From assembly GCA_905221605.1 (NCBI GenBank), contig CAJNDS010002537.1, positions 250,001 through 314,000 on the forward strand: a stretch of 64,000 nt of DNA. The letters run 5' to 3'. A program made the translations under genes and the position numbers. Source of the stretch: Symbiodinium natans (Eukaryota > Sar > Dinophyceae > Suessiales > Symbiodiniaceae). Numbering within the stretch: position 1 is the stretch's first letter; each line of letters starts with the position of its first letter. Positions 11,681-23,982 of this stretch are shown piece after piece. The notes below the pieces were generated by a model. It was not told the origin of the DNA. It made no database searches and saw only the letters and a list, made by a program, of their open reading frames with translations.

Positions 11681-13390
11681 GGCTTTGGCGGACAAGTCGG
11701 CTGTTTGGGAGAAAAAACGGCAGTGGAACCAAAGAGGCCCCTCCTTGGGCAAAGGCCGAGTGCATCCCGAGGCTTGCAGAGAAAACGAAGCTCATCTTTG
11801 AGTCCCTCTTGTGCTCTCTGGTGACAAGAGTTGTTTGGGGAGTTCGAGAGCCGAATCTCCATCAACAGAAAGACTTTGTTGTGATTTGTTTTGTTTTGTT
11901 TTGTTGGGAGTTTGTGTTGTCTTTGGTCATTCTTTGTTAGCATTGTCTTTTTGGGGCATCAAGATCCCGCACACAGGGCGCTTGCCGGAGTCGTGTTGAC
12001 TGACGCCGACGACTAACTAGTAGGAATGTTCGAAAACCAAGTTTCCACTCAGAGTGGAAAGCCTCTGCGCCTCTCTGAGTGGGATACATCTCTGTCAGCT
12101 TTAACACGAGCTGCGTGTGAACGTCCGGTGTTGCATGTTTTGAAGCTGAAATTTACACCACAATGTTCAATGTTCGATGGGGGGCATGATGTATGCGAAG
12201 GGCACTGATATCTCTTTGGTCGGAGAACAAGTCCAGAGGTTTCTGGCAGAAAAAAAAAAAAGGAGACATCCCACCATGCAGTGGAGCGCCAAAGCCTTAC
12301 ACCGCGACTCCACCCTCAAATGCCCAAAGAATCCTTTCAACTCGAGCTCTCAACAAACATCCCCAAAACCACTCCGTGAACCCTCAGGGCCCTAAGAAAA
12401 CGTCGCGTGGCCTGAACAAGGCTGCAGAAGCTCCACCGAATCTGGTACCTGGCTCGTAGCATGGTTTGTAGCGGTAGGGGGCTTCTGGCTTGCAGTGCCT
12501 ATCCGTCTGCTATCCGTTTAACCCTCCGTCCGTTGACGTAGTACAAAAACAAACAAGCCTTCACCCTAAACAGAACTTCATCGGACACCTATAGACCCGC
12601 AGAGTTTGCAGAGTTAGGGTTCAAGGTTGAAAGGGTTTTGAAAGGAATTTGGGACTCCAATAAGCCCCAAACCTCGGTCCCACCCTCCCAAGGCCCTTGA
12701 AATTGAAAAAGGGTGCTCCAGAGGAATGGATGCTTTGAAGGGGCCTAGCGGCTTTGCAGCTCAGAAAATGTCGGCGACACGACGTCGAAGCACGCCCCTC
12801 ATATGCCAGCTTGGCAAGAACCCTCTCCACTCCCTAAATCTCTCACGTTTCAAAAGATGGAAAAAAACCCTTACATTCCAGGGGGATTCTCGAGGTTTGG
12901 GGCCAGATCAGAACTCGTCCCCCATGGCCTGTCGGTGTTGCGGCCACTCCACCATGGGCGGGCAAGCGGTTGGCGCCAGGGGCCACGACGCACACCAGGA
13001 ACCCCGATCCCCGAACACGACGCTCTGTCGTCGGAGCCTTCGTCTGAGCCTCCAACCGACGGCTCAAGAGCTAATCAAGAGGCACTCAAAGGGGGCACTC
13101 AAAGAACTGTTCAAGGGGGCACTCAAGGGGCCATTGGGGTGGCAGCTCAGCTTTGTGGTCAAAAGACTTGGCTGCTTCTGAGTGTTCAAATAAGTCTTGC
13201 TTTTCATGCTTACATGACTTTAAGGCCCCTTGTACCCTATCTGCCTACGCTATAAACCTGAAACACGAAATATATGGCATGCAACATACAGATACTACAT
13301 ATTTATGTATGCGAGGATATGTAAAATACATAGCAAAGTAGGGTCGGTACTCTTGTATACATGACAAAGCGTGTGTATGTTTGTGCATCA

Positions 13391-13435
13391 TTTGTGAAGA
13401 CATGTGAAGACATGTGAAGACATGTGAAGACATGC
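13391..13435. repeat. 10 bp tandem repeat GTGAAGACAT, about 4 copies
   Basis: Four successive GTGAAGACAT units, perfect apart from the edges. A simple short tandem repeat with no associated gene. Confidence 0.92.
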
Positions 13436-13832
13436 GTTGTACGACTTTGCTCACCCCAGGATGGCACTGACGGCATTTTCCTTCACACGCAACTAGCTCG
13501 TCTCTGATGCGCCTTTTATTCCCATGTACCGTTTTCCCAGTGAAAATGCAAGACCAGGGTATGTCTTTAAATGTTCACAATGATTCCCAATCTACTCCAA
13601 AATTACAATCGTCACACCGAATTGCCAATACCCACAACACAGACGCAACATAGGAATTCGGATGGGCATTGACCGGCTACCAACAAGCACACGTTCATGC
13701 TTGCATGGAGTCGAGTGCATACGAAATGGCATCCCAATTCACAACGAAACTGCAAGATGGAAACTGACATGACCTAAGATGCACGACGCACATTTCTTTT
13801 TGTCAGGCTCGCCCCGGGTGCATGGGGAGAAT

Positions 13833-14046
13833 CCGTGTTTCGAAGCTAAGTTCGGGAGATGTCCCACTGCACACAGTGCAAACCAACGGTGAGCACTTCG
13901 GAACATCCTAATGCATGCAACGTCACGTGTTGCACGTTCCGTGTTTCGAAGCTAAGTTCGGGAGATGTCCCACTGCGCAAATGTGCACACCAACGGTAAG
14001 CACTTCGGAACATCCTAATGCATGCAACGTCACGTGTTGCACATTC
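13833..14046. repeat. 107 bp tandem duplication
   Basis: Two adjacent copies of a ~107 bp unit beginning CGTGTTTCGAAGCTAAG (at 13833 and 13940) and ending near ACGTCACGTGTTGCAC. The copies differ by a few substitutions and a short indel in the middle. No coding role is visible. Confidence 0.85.
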
Positions 14047-15690
14047 TCTTCGTTCCCCGGGCTGGGAGAGCGGGTTAAATTCAAGATTTGTGACCACCGG
14101 CTCCGTGCTTGAGAGACACATCAAGCGGGCATTCAAACTTGGGATCATGAGGAGACATGTCATGCAATTGACAAAACATGCAGGTGAAAACGCTCCACAA
14201 AAACTCAAGGTCCGTGGAATTCCACAATAAATCAACATCCCAAAATCTCCACAAAAAATCCATAGATTTTGGGAGGATATTGGTCAGGATGTGTAGACAC
14301 GGCCTCGTGCGCTGACGCATGAACTCTGAGGAGTGCTGCCGCTGTGGAAAGCGCTGACAGCTTCACGTGCCCCAACGACTTCTTTGGGATCCACATGAGC
14401 GGTGAAGCCCCCTTAAGGTAGTTGAGTGCTGGGCTGCAGATGTGTTTCACTTCCAACTGTGTATGGGCATCATTGTAACGTGATGTTGGTATGCTTTCTA
14501 GAGCTGGCTTGCGTAGAGCTTCACGAGCGCAATCACAGGTTTCCGCGCATCCACGGGCATGTGAATGAGCTGAAATCTTTGCAATTCCACATGCTTGACA
14601 GAGGACAGCGCGCTTAAAACAAAACTGGCAACACAACTAAAAAGCCTGAGTGCCAAGCTCTATCACTTCGGCTTCTATGATCGGTGCCGTTTAGCCCTGA
14701 ACAGCCAAGTCATGAGCATAGGCTGGGCGTAACTGCTGAGGGGCGCAAGGATCAAGAGGACATGGCTCCAGCATCTGCAACCACAAGCACATCGCTGCAA
14801 GCAAACTCCCTCCGTTCTTGGATCCAGGCATTGGGCGGCTGCTCGATTACAGCTCCAAGAAAGACCTTACTCAGAGGCTGGCTCGTAGGGTTCGTGGGTG
14901 CCCTGAACAGCGTAGTTCAAAATGTGGCTACCCAATCATAACCCAACTTACAACTCCCCAGCCGCATGCAAACTGGGTTCAAGCAGCGCGCGGACAGACA
15001 TGCTGGGAACCAGGCTGTCGTGTCGGCATGCAGCAGCGGGGATTCCATGTTTCTTAACTTTTGGCTCTACTTGGTCGAGCAGGTCCCAACCCTCCCCAGC
15101 TGCACTGCACGAACTTGCACGAACTGAAAAGTTGTTGGCTGAGTCCTAGAGACCCTAAATCCTACACGTTCATCACCCCAAGATTCTTCAACCTTTGCCA
15201 CTTGCCCAGGGCCGAACCCGTCTACGATGTCGCATGCTGGGAGGTCTCTGCTCTGAGCAACATGAGACAGAATCTCCCAGGTGTTCATAAGGAAGGAGCT
15301 AGGCGCCTCAGCGAAAGGAACCCAACCCAAAGAAACCACCCTGCAATCGCGCTCTTTCCCCGGGGCATCACCGCTTGCACCAAGTCTGCAAGAAGGCCCC
15401 GGCGCGCGAGGATGAAGGGAGTCTTCTGTCCAGGCAGTCCAGAAGCAGCGCTCGTCGCGGCGCCGCCAACTTTGCGAGGCAAGGTCTATGACTCCAGAGA
15501 CTGTATTCCTTGATGTAAGCAGTTCACCATCTCTCTCAGCATCCGTGACTCTGGCCCGGACTAGGCGTCCCTTGCCTTCGATCCTTGATGGCTTCAGGGG
15601 CCCATTCCGCCAGCTGTGCTGCTCGAGTCGTCCCATGGTGCCAGGTTTCTGCACGTTCTACGGGTGGAACGTCGCGCCGATTTCAACTGT

Positions 15691-15957
15691 TCAGCAGGAG
15701 CACATTGACATGAAGGCAATGCACATATCATTCAGAGAACTGAAGCAGACGGCGGGCGTATCGTTATAGGATTCCCAGAACTCTTTCCAGCCATCGTCTG
15801 GTGAACCAGTCTCCAAATACGAGTATTCTGTGCATAGCAGATTGACCTCCTGCCGGTGAACGGTCAGCTCGCACGTCTCTACGCCATATTCCACCCACTG
15901 CTCCGCAGACAAAGGTTCCTCGTAGCGCAACGCCCAGCGCCTCGCAAGCCAAGTCAT
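15691..15957 (-). CDS. Putative exon of an unrecognised gene
   Basis: The 88-codon open frame has globular-protein composition rich in Trp, Tyr and acidic residues (e.g. AEQWVEYGVETCEL, DDGWKEFWESYND), unlike the Arg/Pro/Ala-rich chance frames nearby. The frame stays open upstream of its ATG to a possible acceptor (AACTGCAG at about 15985), so the ATG may be internal. A weak GT donor near the 3' end (AT|GTCAAT) could join it to downstream exons, but the next frame (15067-15654) did not give a clean join. It may be a real exon or a pseudogene fragment. Confidence 0.35.
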   Translation of the reverse strand: MTWLARRWALRYEEPLSAEQWVEYGVETCELTVHRQEVNLLCTEYSYLETGSPDDGWKEFWESYNDTPAVCFSSLNDMCIAFMSMCSC

Positions 15958-17215
15958 GTTGGATTGAAGCCCAATTAGACTGCTGCAGTTACAATGAGGC
16001 CACGGCAGGGGTGAACGGACTGACGTTGTACGAACTTACAGCGTGCTTAGGCCAAAAAGCCTTAAAATCAACAGCCGAACGTCTCTGGTTAGGTAATGCT
16101 GGTCGTGTTGGAAACGGCAGCGACGCTGTGTGGACTTTATTGAGAGTTGCGATCGCAGGCTGACCCACTTGTTCATTACATTCTTTGGAGGTTGAAAGAA
16201 TGTATGTGTTTTGAGCCATTGACATTCTGCATTGTCCAGCATCCCCTCAAGAGATGGTTGATGCATGTTGTCAATGTGTGTTCCACTAGCCTTTTCTGGA
16301 GTTGGTCTGAGTACTGAAACGATCCATAAGGTGATTGCTTGTGGGATAGCTTTACCGATTTGGGAGCTTATCAAGCGAGCTTTGTGAGAAGTGTCACAAC
16401 ATGTCGGATGAAGGATAACCCGGCCGATCGCCTTTACCACGTGTGAAGTAGAGGGAGCATAGGCCCGCGGCATTGCACGGAGTGCTTGAAGTGGGGAGCT
16501 GCTGGTACGCGGCGACTTACAGCCTTATGGCTCAAGCGCGGATGACACGCAAAATCGAGGGCCGGGGTCTTGAGGGATGGTGCGGGGTTTCCGTTGGGTT
16601 CCCTGAGTCCTCCTTCCTTGTATTCCCTTGGGGGTTCCTGTAGGTGAGGAGCGGTCGTTTGTTTTAAACTTTTGGGGTGTTTCAGGGCTGCATGGCAGCC
16701 CCAGCACGAAAAAGAATCCCGCCGCGCACTTGCCTATGAGGCGACTATCCCAAACGCACCTGGCGCGCAGCACCCAATATACTCGTATGTTTTCACGAAG
16801 GGTTTAGGGGTTTGTGACGAATTGTGCCGTGTCAGACTGTTCACCCCTTCCGTACACTACATTACAAGGAGACACTGCGACTTGGAAGCCTCTCCCGCGG
16901 CATGTGCAAGATCCGAGCCAGGGCCTGCAAGCGTCAGGCTGCCGCAGGCGCGCATCTAAGGCTTCTACCTTGGACCCTTCAATAAGGTTATACCCTTGGG
17001 TTTTGGCGTCCCTTTCTAAGGATCCCAAAGGGTATATAAGGGCCATATTAGGAGGACACCTTTAGGAGTACAACCTTAGGGCTACGAGTCATCATCCCTC
17101 GAACGCACCCTACCAGTAAACCCGAAAGCGCCCGCACCTCTGTCGGAGGCTGCCGACGGGTGGCCCAGAGTCTCCCAGAATCTTGAGCCTTGGCCCAAAC
17201 ATGTCCTGGTGTAAC

Positions 17216-17275
17216 TGAGGGTTTAGGGTTTAGGGGGTGAGGGGTTAGGGTTTAGGGGTTTAGGGGAAACACCTG
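17216..17275 (+). repeat. Degenerate telomere-like tract
   Basis: GGGTTTAGGG units interspersed with GGGGTGAGGGG and GGGGTTTAGGGG variants on the plus strand. Interstitial and degenerate. Confidence 0.75.
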
Positions 17276-17404
17276 CACCTCAAACCCAGCTTGTCTAGGT
17301 CACCTAGGCTGCTGAAATTATGGCCGAGCATCAGGAAGAAAGTGAGACACTCGTTCCCAGCACCTTGGGCTTTGCAACATCCAATACCATGCCCATCCTA
17401 CCCT

Positions 17405-17490
17405 CACTATTTAGACCCTAGACCCCAAGCCCCAGACCCTAAACCCTAAACCCGAAACCCACCCTAAACCCGAAACCCTAAACCTACGCA
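17405..17490 (-). repeat. Degenerate telomere-like CCCTAAA tract
   Basis: CCCTAAACC units mixed with CCCGAAACC and CCCCAAGCC variants on the plus strand, so the orientation is opposite to the tract 200 bp upstream. The two tracts form a loose inverted pair. Confidence 0.75.
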
Positions 17491-17825
17491 GCCAGGCAGC
17501 TCATCAAGCAAGGCACCGCCACTCTCGCCGATCTCAGATGCCTCCACTCAGTCCAGCCAGGCCACGGCACGTTGCGAACTGGATCGTTTTAATTGCAATG
17601 TTACAGTATCAATATAGATTCATAGTACTTCTACAATATCAATATAGTATTGTTTTCGATGATCAACAAGCATCCTAAGAAAATGGACCCGACTGTAATT
17701 AGGATCGGAACCAGCAGCAAAATTCGAAAGAGAATTCACGAGTCTGCCTCAAACCTTTTCAGGATGTCCATACGGCAAGCGTGGACGTCAGCGGAGCATG
17801 GCACATCAGCCTCAACACAGAGGAG

Positions 17826-17870
17826 CAAGAACCCATAACCCTAAACCCTAAACCTTAACCCCTAAACATG
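17826..17870 (-). repeat. Short telomere-like CCCTAAA tract
   Basis: Three to four CCCTAAACC-type units on the plus strand (with CCTTAACCCC variants). Confidence 0.75.
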
Positions 17871-18650
17871 AAGCAGGCGCAGCCTCCGAAGGACAGTCGG
17901 TGGATGGAGTTGCTCCCATAGCCTGCCTGCAGGTCCACACCACACAGTCATAAACAGTACCAAGCTCTTGAATATGAAACGGCAACTGAAACTTTGAGGC
18001 CTCATGCCATCAAGGCCGTTCTCAGTGTCCACCACTTCAAGCACTTCCTGCTGTGCAGAAGATTCAGAATGGCTCCTTCAAACAGCATTCTGGCCCACAC
18101 CAGGACAGGCCTCATCTTGCGCGGAAGCACAGGCCTGGATGGCGTGACAACGTTGGGGGACAAATTAAATGAAAGTCGCTACTAGCCCAGGGGGCCTGGA
18201 AGCTCAGAAAACTGAAGAAGTCGCTGATCATCATCATGGGCATGGTTCTGCAGCTGTGCCCCTTTAGCTCAACTGATTCAACACTCGCCGGCGAACTGTG
18301 AGCACCCTTCAGAAACACATTGATCCTGCCTGATTGTGCAAAGTTGCGTTTACGCCAACCTCGCCTGAACCCCCAACTATAATGATACGATATTGATACT
18401 ATAACTCTACTATGGCATTGAGACTAAAATATTCGTATAATTATCATATAATTCCTGTAATACCTCAAACCTGGTCGAGTTGGGAGCCAGAGCAGCTCCG
18501 GCCAAGCACACTTTGATTGACCTGAAAAGATACCTTGAAGCGTGATGCCCCGCTTCTTGACGGAGCTACGTGCTTGGCTTGCCAAGAGGGATCGGCATTC
18601 TGACAACCCCATGATGCAGCAACATGACGCATGATGAACGATGGCTGTCT

Positions 18651-18872
18651 GTTTGTGAGTCAGTGTGTGCCTGTGTGTCTGTGTGTCTACGTGTCTGAGT
18701 CTATGCGTGTCCGTGTGTCTACGTGCGTCTGTGTTTCTACGTGTGTCTGCGTGTCTACGTGTGTCTGTGTTTCTACGTGTGTCCGTGTGTCTACGTGTGT
18801 CTGTGTTTCTACGTGTGTCCGTGTGTCTACGTGTCTCTGCGTGTCTACGTGTGTCTGCGGCTGTCTGCGTAT
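18651..18872. repeat. Minisatellite of GTGTGTCTAC-type units
   Basis: About 220 bp of variants of TCTACGTGTGTCTGTG and TTCTACGTGTGTCCG, with an 18 bp period and a higher-order 36 bp period. Every frame on both strands is open across it, which explains the overlapping Cys/Val-rich and Thr/His-rich frames here; none should be read as a gene. Confidence 0.9.
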
Positions 18873-20887
18873 CAACATTTCGAATTGTTGCGATGTTATC
18901 TCTGGGTGGCCTGAAGGCTGTTGTGAAACAGAGGGGGTTGCAGCTCTCGCTGCATCTAGAAGGGCTCAAAACAAATTAGGGGGGCTTCGGTTAAGGTCCC
19001 CTGCAAGTGAGCAACAGCCAGGATCGTACCATTTTGGCTTTGGGGTTACTTTTTGCAGAATCCCTTTTTGGGTATTGTCGAATCATCGGCTTCCGTCATG
19101 TTTAGGCCGGACTACCTCTCTCTAGCCGGGCTATCCGGTTCGGTCAAGCCCTGCGATTTTGACGGTCGCTTCTGATGCAAATCCAATCACTTTCAGGGGG
19201 CATTGTGAGGAATGTTATCCGCCGACCGCCAACGGGTCGGCATCCGCGAAGTCTTTGTCTCGTGCCCCTCGCATCCCACCACCTCATTTCGCCCTGGCGC
19301 ATCAAAAAGCAGCACCCCGCGCCCCTGCTCCCTCTACTAAGCGCGGGTAAGAAGGGATAAAACGCCTCTCCCACCCCCTACCCCACCCAAACCCCCAACC
19401 CACTGACCATTTGCAGGAAATGTTAAAGAAGCAAAACTGCCCAACCCCCCCTCCCCCCGCACCTGGTCAAGTAAGGCGCAGCTGCACCCACGCCACACAT
19501 ACATCTAGCCACCCCAAACGCACCCCTACCTGACCGTCGGAAATGTTACTTGTACAGAGGCTCCAATTGTCTGGGTCTCCGCCGCTGCCCAATTTTTTGG
19601 ACAAGGGTTGGAAAAGGAGTGCAGGTGGCTGGTTCGGGCGGCCAGGGTGTGCAAGCTTTGAGCAAGTTACATACATGTGTAGAAACCTATTTAGATGTTT
19701 TGATATCCATATGTATGTACTTGTATCGCTTACCATACAAGTGCCTACCCGTTTTGACATCCCTTTGCTCCGGCGTCATGCAAAAATCATTTGGCCCGTT
19801 CGCTCACAGCTCTGGAACATGCCGCTGGAGCAAATGCACGCGGTGCTTTGCACGGCGGCTGCCCAGCAGGCTGGGTACTAGAAAGAAACCACACAGATCG
19901 ATACAGACCGTATGCCTCTGTCACTTGCATCCAAGAGCTATGTTCTGTCACACGTCGCTGATGAGAAGAGAGACAGAGACAGGTCTGCTAGCGACCGTGG
20001 GGCGCGGTCAGAACTGACCTTGCTATGATGTTTTTTTTTAAGCGGGCGCCTCTTTACTACATCAGTAGCACAGTAGGCCGTTCTTGTGGGTCGAGTCGGA
20101 GGTGAGAACACACGACTCAGGGTGAGACAGACCACTGCTTAGAGAGTCCAAACTGTACAAGCTAGCGAGCGTAAAAGAAGTCGTGACTACAAAGCAGCAA
20201 CCGCTAGCGCAGAGGCCCCTATTGCAAGACAACTTAACACAAGGCCAGCAAGGTGAGACCAATGCAAACAAGAACCTACCGGCACCAAACTCAGCTGCCC
20301 GTCACCCATAGCAATGCTGCGCCACGTCTGGTACAGACATTAAGCGAAAGTAAGGGTAGGCCGTAAGGCAAGGAACCTCCGTCACCTAAACTGCTCAACG
20401 CGTCCGTAGAGACAGTCCCCACACAAGCGCCAGGGCCGTAGCAAAAGCATAGCACTCAGGACTCCTTTTGGGTTGACAAGAAAGTTGCAAGCACACTGAA
20501 CGCGCGCAAAGGCACAATGCACACAGAGTGCCAGAAAGGGCGCCCCCTCCCCCCCCGGCGAGCGGGGGCAGGCAAGGGGCTGGTGTGGCTACACAATGCT
20601 GCCATCGGCGCTATGTGAGTCCGGGCGTCCTCACATAGCTACTAGGGGAGTACCCTATTTGGAGGCTCCTTGTGTTTGCGCCGAAAGTTTTGAGGCTCGA
20701 CCTCATGGCCATAGGGCGGGCCTGGAGCGCTGCTTGCAAGAGGCCATATTCTTACAGCCCCGCGCAGCGGCCAATTTTTGAGACGGCACAAGAGCCCCAA
20801 AGGCTGCTGGCTGGCGCTTGGCTCATGTGCTTCCCAGGTACCGGGAGCCTATCGGCTTGGCATGCTTAGCCTGGTGACGTAGCGCCT

Positions 20888-21960
20888 GGAAGCCTCCGAA
20901 AGCTGAAACACTGCTGGGCCTCCCGGGAAAGTTTTAGGCAGCAGTTAGAAAGACCTGATAGCTTCTGGGCCTTCCAGAGAAGGTTTCAGCAGTTTGCGCA
21001 AAGAACAGGCGGCGTTCAACAGCATAGCTGCGCTGTTTACAGCTACCGTGCACCGCCATTTTGCCAGACAACCCAAATCTGCCGGATTGGCGCGAGTTTT
21101 TTGATGAGGCAGGACTCACTCGGTAGAATGATTGCACAGGTCCGCTCACGGTCTCCCCCTGCAGTGCAAGTATCAGGCCGCGCGCAGCGCGGAGCTCGGA
21201 GCAGTTTAAGGCCCCCAAGGCCGCTTAACGGTCTGCAGCCAACCGCGCGTCAAGTGTGAGAGTCAAGGCGCCTTATAACTCGGAGCCCCGCGCAGCGGCC
21301 GGTTTTTGCGGAGAGCACGTCAAGCAGGTTTACCCCGTGACTACACCTGATGCGGGACCCACAGCAAAGTGTTAGGCCTAATCACTTCTGGGCCTGCTGG
21401 AGAAGGTTGAAGCAGCAGTTTCTCACATCCCTTCTGGGCCTTCTGGCGAAGGTTCCGGCAGCCGTTTGCGGGGCCTAATCACTCCTGGGTCTTCTGGAGG
21501 AGGTCTACTCACTGCTGGGCCTTCCGGAGAAGTTTTAGGCAGCAGTTTGAGAGGCCTAATCACTGCTGAGCCTTCCAGGGCGGGTTGAGGCAGCAGTTTG
21601 AGAAGCCTAATCACTTCTGGCTTCAGGCAACTGTTTGGGCAGCAGTTTGAGAGGCCTAATCATTCTGGGCCTTCTGAAGATGTTTGAGGCATCAGTTTGA
21701 GAGGTCTACCCACTGCTGAGCCTTCAGGAAAATTTTTGGGCAGCAGTTGGAGAGGCCGACTCACTGCTGGGCCTTCCGGAGAAGTTTCAGGCAGCAGTTT
21801 GAGAAGCCTAATCACTTCTGAGCCTTCCGGGAGGGCTGAGGCAACAGTTTGATAGGCCAAAGCACTTCTGGGCCTTCCGGAGGCGGTTTGGGCAGCAATT
21901 TGAGAGGCCTAATCACTCTGGGCCTTCTGGAGAAGACTTAGGCATCAGTTTGAGAAGCTT
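20888..21960. repeat. ~58-60 bp minisatellite
   Basis: Around ten diverged tandem copies between about 21375 and 21960 share CACTGCTGGGCCTTCCGGAG and GGCAGCAGTTTGAGAGGCC blocks, with two more degenerate copies at 20890-21000. Unit length varies around 58-60 bp with small indels. No gene is associated; short Leu/Pro-rich frames on the minus strand come from the repeat. Confidence 0.85.
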
Positions 21961-22795
21961 ACTCCCTTATCGCAGAGGCCGTAACGAGCAGGGTGTGTCC
22001 ATCGTGCTGCGCAAGATAGACCAGCAGATGTCCGTTGTCTTCGGCACTTTAAGGGAGTGGCGCTGTCCATGAGCCATGGCGTTTGTTAACAGGGCCGCAC
22101 CGGATTGCAGGCCGATTACAGCGATGACGCACTTGTGGCAAGGAGTGCCCCCGCCAGGCACCCCTCCAGCATGAACAGGCTGGTTCCTGCCGGTTGTTCC
22201 AGGCACTTTTCCACCAGAACCCGGAGTGTCCCTGCCGGGTAAGAACTGACACGACGAGGCCTCCGCCCTATGCTGCGACTAGCACTGTCACAAGGGTGAG
22301 GGGCAGACCAGAAACCTAAGCAGCAAACCAAAACCCTAAATGCAGACTCCTGCACACCCGCTGACTGCCACCACGCACAGAGCTGCACACAGACGAGCCC
22401 GCCAGGCTGATCAACAAGACGCCTTCGCGGAGCCCCGCAGCGCTAGGTGCATAATAGGCAAGTGGGCGTAAGGGAGCATTTTGAGGAAAGGGAATGCTAC
22501 TAAAGGACAATTTAACACTACACCTCAGCGAACCCAGCACGCTTGCACCGAATGGCAAAGCCGTTCGGTTGTTAATCGCCTTTGGTTTCCTCCTACACCC
22601 AAAACGCAGGACAACGTGCAGAATTGCGTTTCAGACAGACGCATGAGTTGTGACTCACACAGACGCATGAGGCTTGCGCAGTGTGTGCAAAACGACAGTA
22701 TTAAGCCTGCAACAACCCGCCTGGCACGCTAGGGGAAAGTGCCCGACAAGACCTGGGCATGGACCTGGGCACCTCGAGCCTGTGCACCTTGCACG

Positions 22796-23780
22796 GGTGG
22801 GAGAGGCAGGCTTGCTGCTGGGTAGGGCAGTTATTCGCATCAACAGGCAAAGGGCTGGTGTAAGCCACACAGTGAGCAGCACAGCCCTTACGCATGCAGT
22901 GGCTGGTATAGCCACACAGCAAGCAGCACAGCCACCGCACGCGAACTGGATGCATCGAAGGCCTAAACCTTTGCTGCGTTCTCGCTCTTACTAGCAGACA
23001 AAGGCCAGCGCAATGCGCAAAGCACTTCCTTGGCGTTCTCGCTCTTACTAACCAAGGGACGCGCACAAACAGACAAACCCCCACCTTTACCAAGCGTACT
23101 TCACTAAGCGTACTTCACTGTTGCAAAAAGTTGATATGCTGCACGAGCGGGAGAGGCAGGCTTGCTGCTGGGTGTCGGGCGCGGTTATTCGCATCAACAG
23201 GCAAAGGGCTGGTGTTAGCTCACACAGTGAGCAGTACAGCCCTTACGCGTGCAATGTTTGGTATAGCCACACAACAAGCAGCACAGCCACCGCACGCGAA
23301 CTGGATGCATCGAAGGCCTAAACCTTTGCTGCGTTCTCGCTCTTACTAGCAGACAAAGGCCAGCGCAATGCGCAAAGCACTTCCTTGGCGTTCTCGCTCT
23401 TACTAACCAAGGGACGCGCACAAACAGACAAACCCCCACCTTTACCAAGCGTACTTCACTAAGCGTACTTCACTGTTGCAAAAAGTTGATATGCTGCACG
23501 AGCGGGAGAGGCAGGCTTGCTGCTGGGTGTCGGGCGCGGTTATTCGCATCAACAGGCAAAGGGCTGGTGTTAGCTCACACAGTGAGCAGTACAGCCCTTA
23601 CGCGTGCAATGTTTGGTATAGCCACACAACAAGCAGCACAGCCACCGCACGCGAACTGGATGCATCGAAGGCACAAACCTTTGCTGCGTTCTCGCTCTTA
23701 CTAGCAGACAAAGGCCCGCGCAATGCGCAAAGCACTTCCTTGGCGTTCTCGCTCTTACTAACCAAGGGAAGCGCACAAAC
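22796..23780. repeat. Three-copy tandem satellite, 350-355 bp unit
   Basis: Nearly identical units start at AGGCAGGCTTGCTGCTGGGT at 22804, 23154 and 23509, giving periods of 350 and 355 bp. The two later copies are almost base-identical, while the first has a few substitutions and a small deletion. The right edge fades after ~23770. The repeated short open frames within the units are by-products of the repeat. The near identity implies recent amplification or homogenisation. Confidence 0.92.
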
Positions 23781-23982
23781 AAACAAACACCCACCTTCCC
23801 CGTCCACAACGGCAAAATCAACACAAGCAACATTTAGCGCCCTCAGCCGGGTGGGCCTGACGAATGCGGTTTGGGCCAGTCGAGAATGATGCACGGCGTT
23901 CAAAAGGAAAACATTGATCTCAGACTGCGGCAAAAACATGCTATCTTCACACGCACCGCAAAGTTAAAAGGTTTGGTAAAAC

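Larger units (their letters stand above)
11753..15690. other. Region without supportable genes
   Basis: No convincing coding sequence. It contains a CAAAA-type repeat at ~11880-11905 upstream of the five-exon gene, a poly-A run near 12250, a GTGAAGACAT microsatellite and a 107 bp tandem duplication (listed separately). A minus-strand open frame at 15067-15654 might be a degraded exon next to the putative exon at 15691-15957, but I could not connect the two with sound splice sites. Confidence 0.5.
15958..20887. other. Repeat-rich region without supportable genes
   Basis: No gene could be supported. Present are telomere-like tracts at 17216-17275, 17410-17490 and 17826-17870, AT-rich stretches around 17590-17650 and 18380-18470 sharing GTATCAATAT words in inverted orientation, a TGTGTCTACG minisatellite, and CCATTTTGGCT at 19029 (resembling part of the dinoflagellate spliced leader). 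Confidence 0.55.

Noticed and set aside
15067-15654. 195-codon minus-strand ORF next to the putative exon at 15691
   Set aside because: Could be a degraded exon, but acceptor choices gave the wrong phase or early stops.
16036-16473. 145-codon minus-strand ORF
   Set aside because: Somewhat protein-like, but no domain, no splice-linked neighbours and no homologous piece in the window; left uncalled.
18424-18979. Thr/Arg/His-rich minus frame and Cys/Val-rich plus frames
   Set aside because: Produced by the TGTGTCTACG minisatellite.
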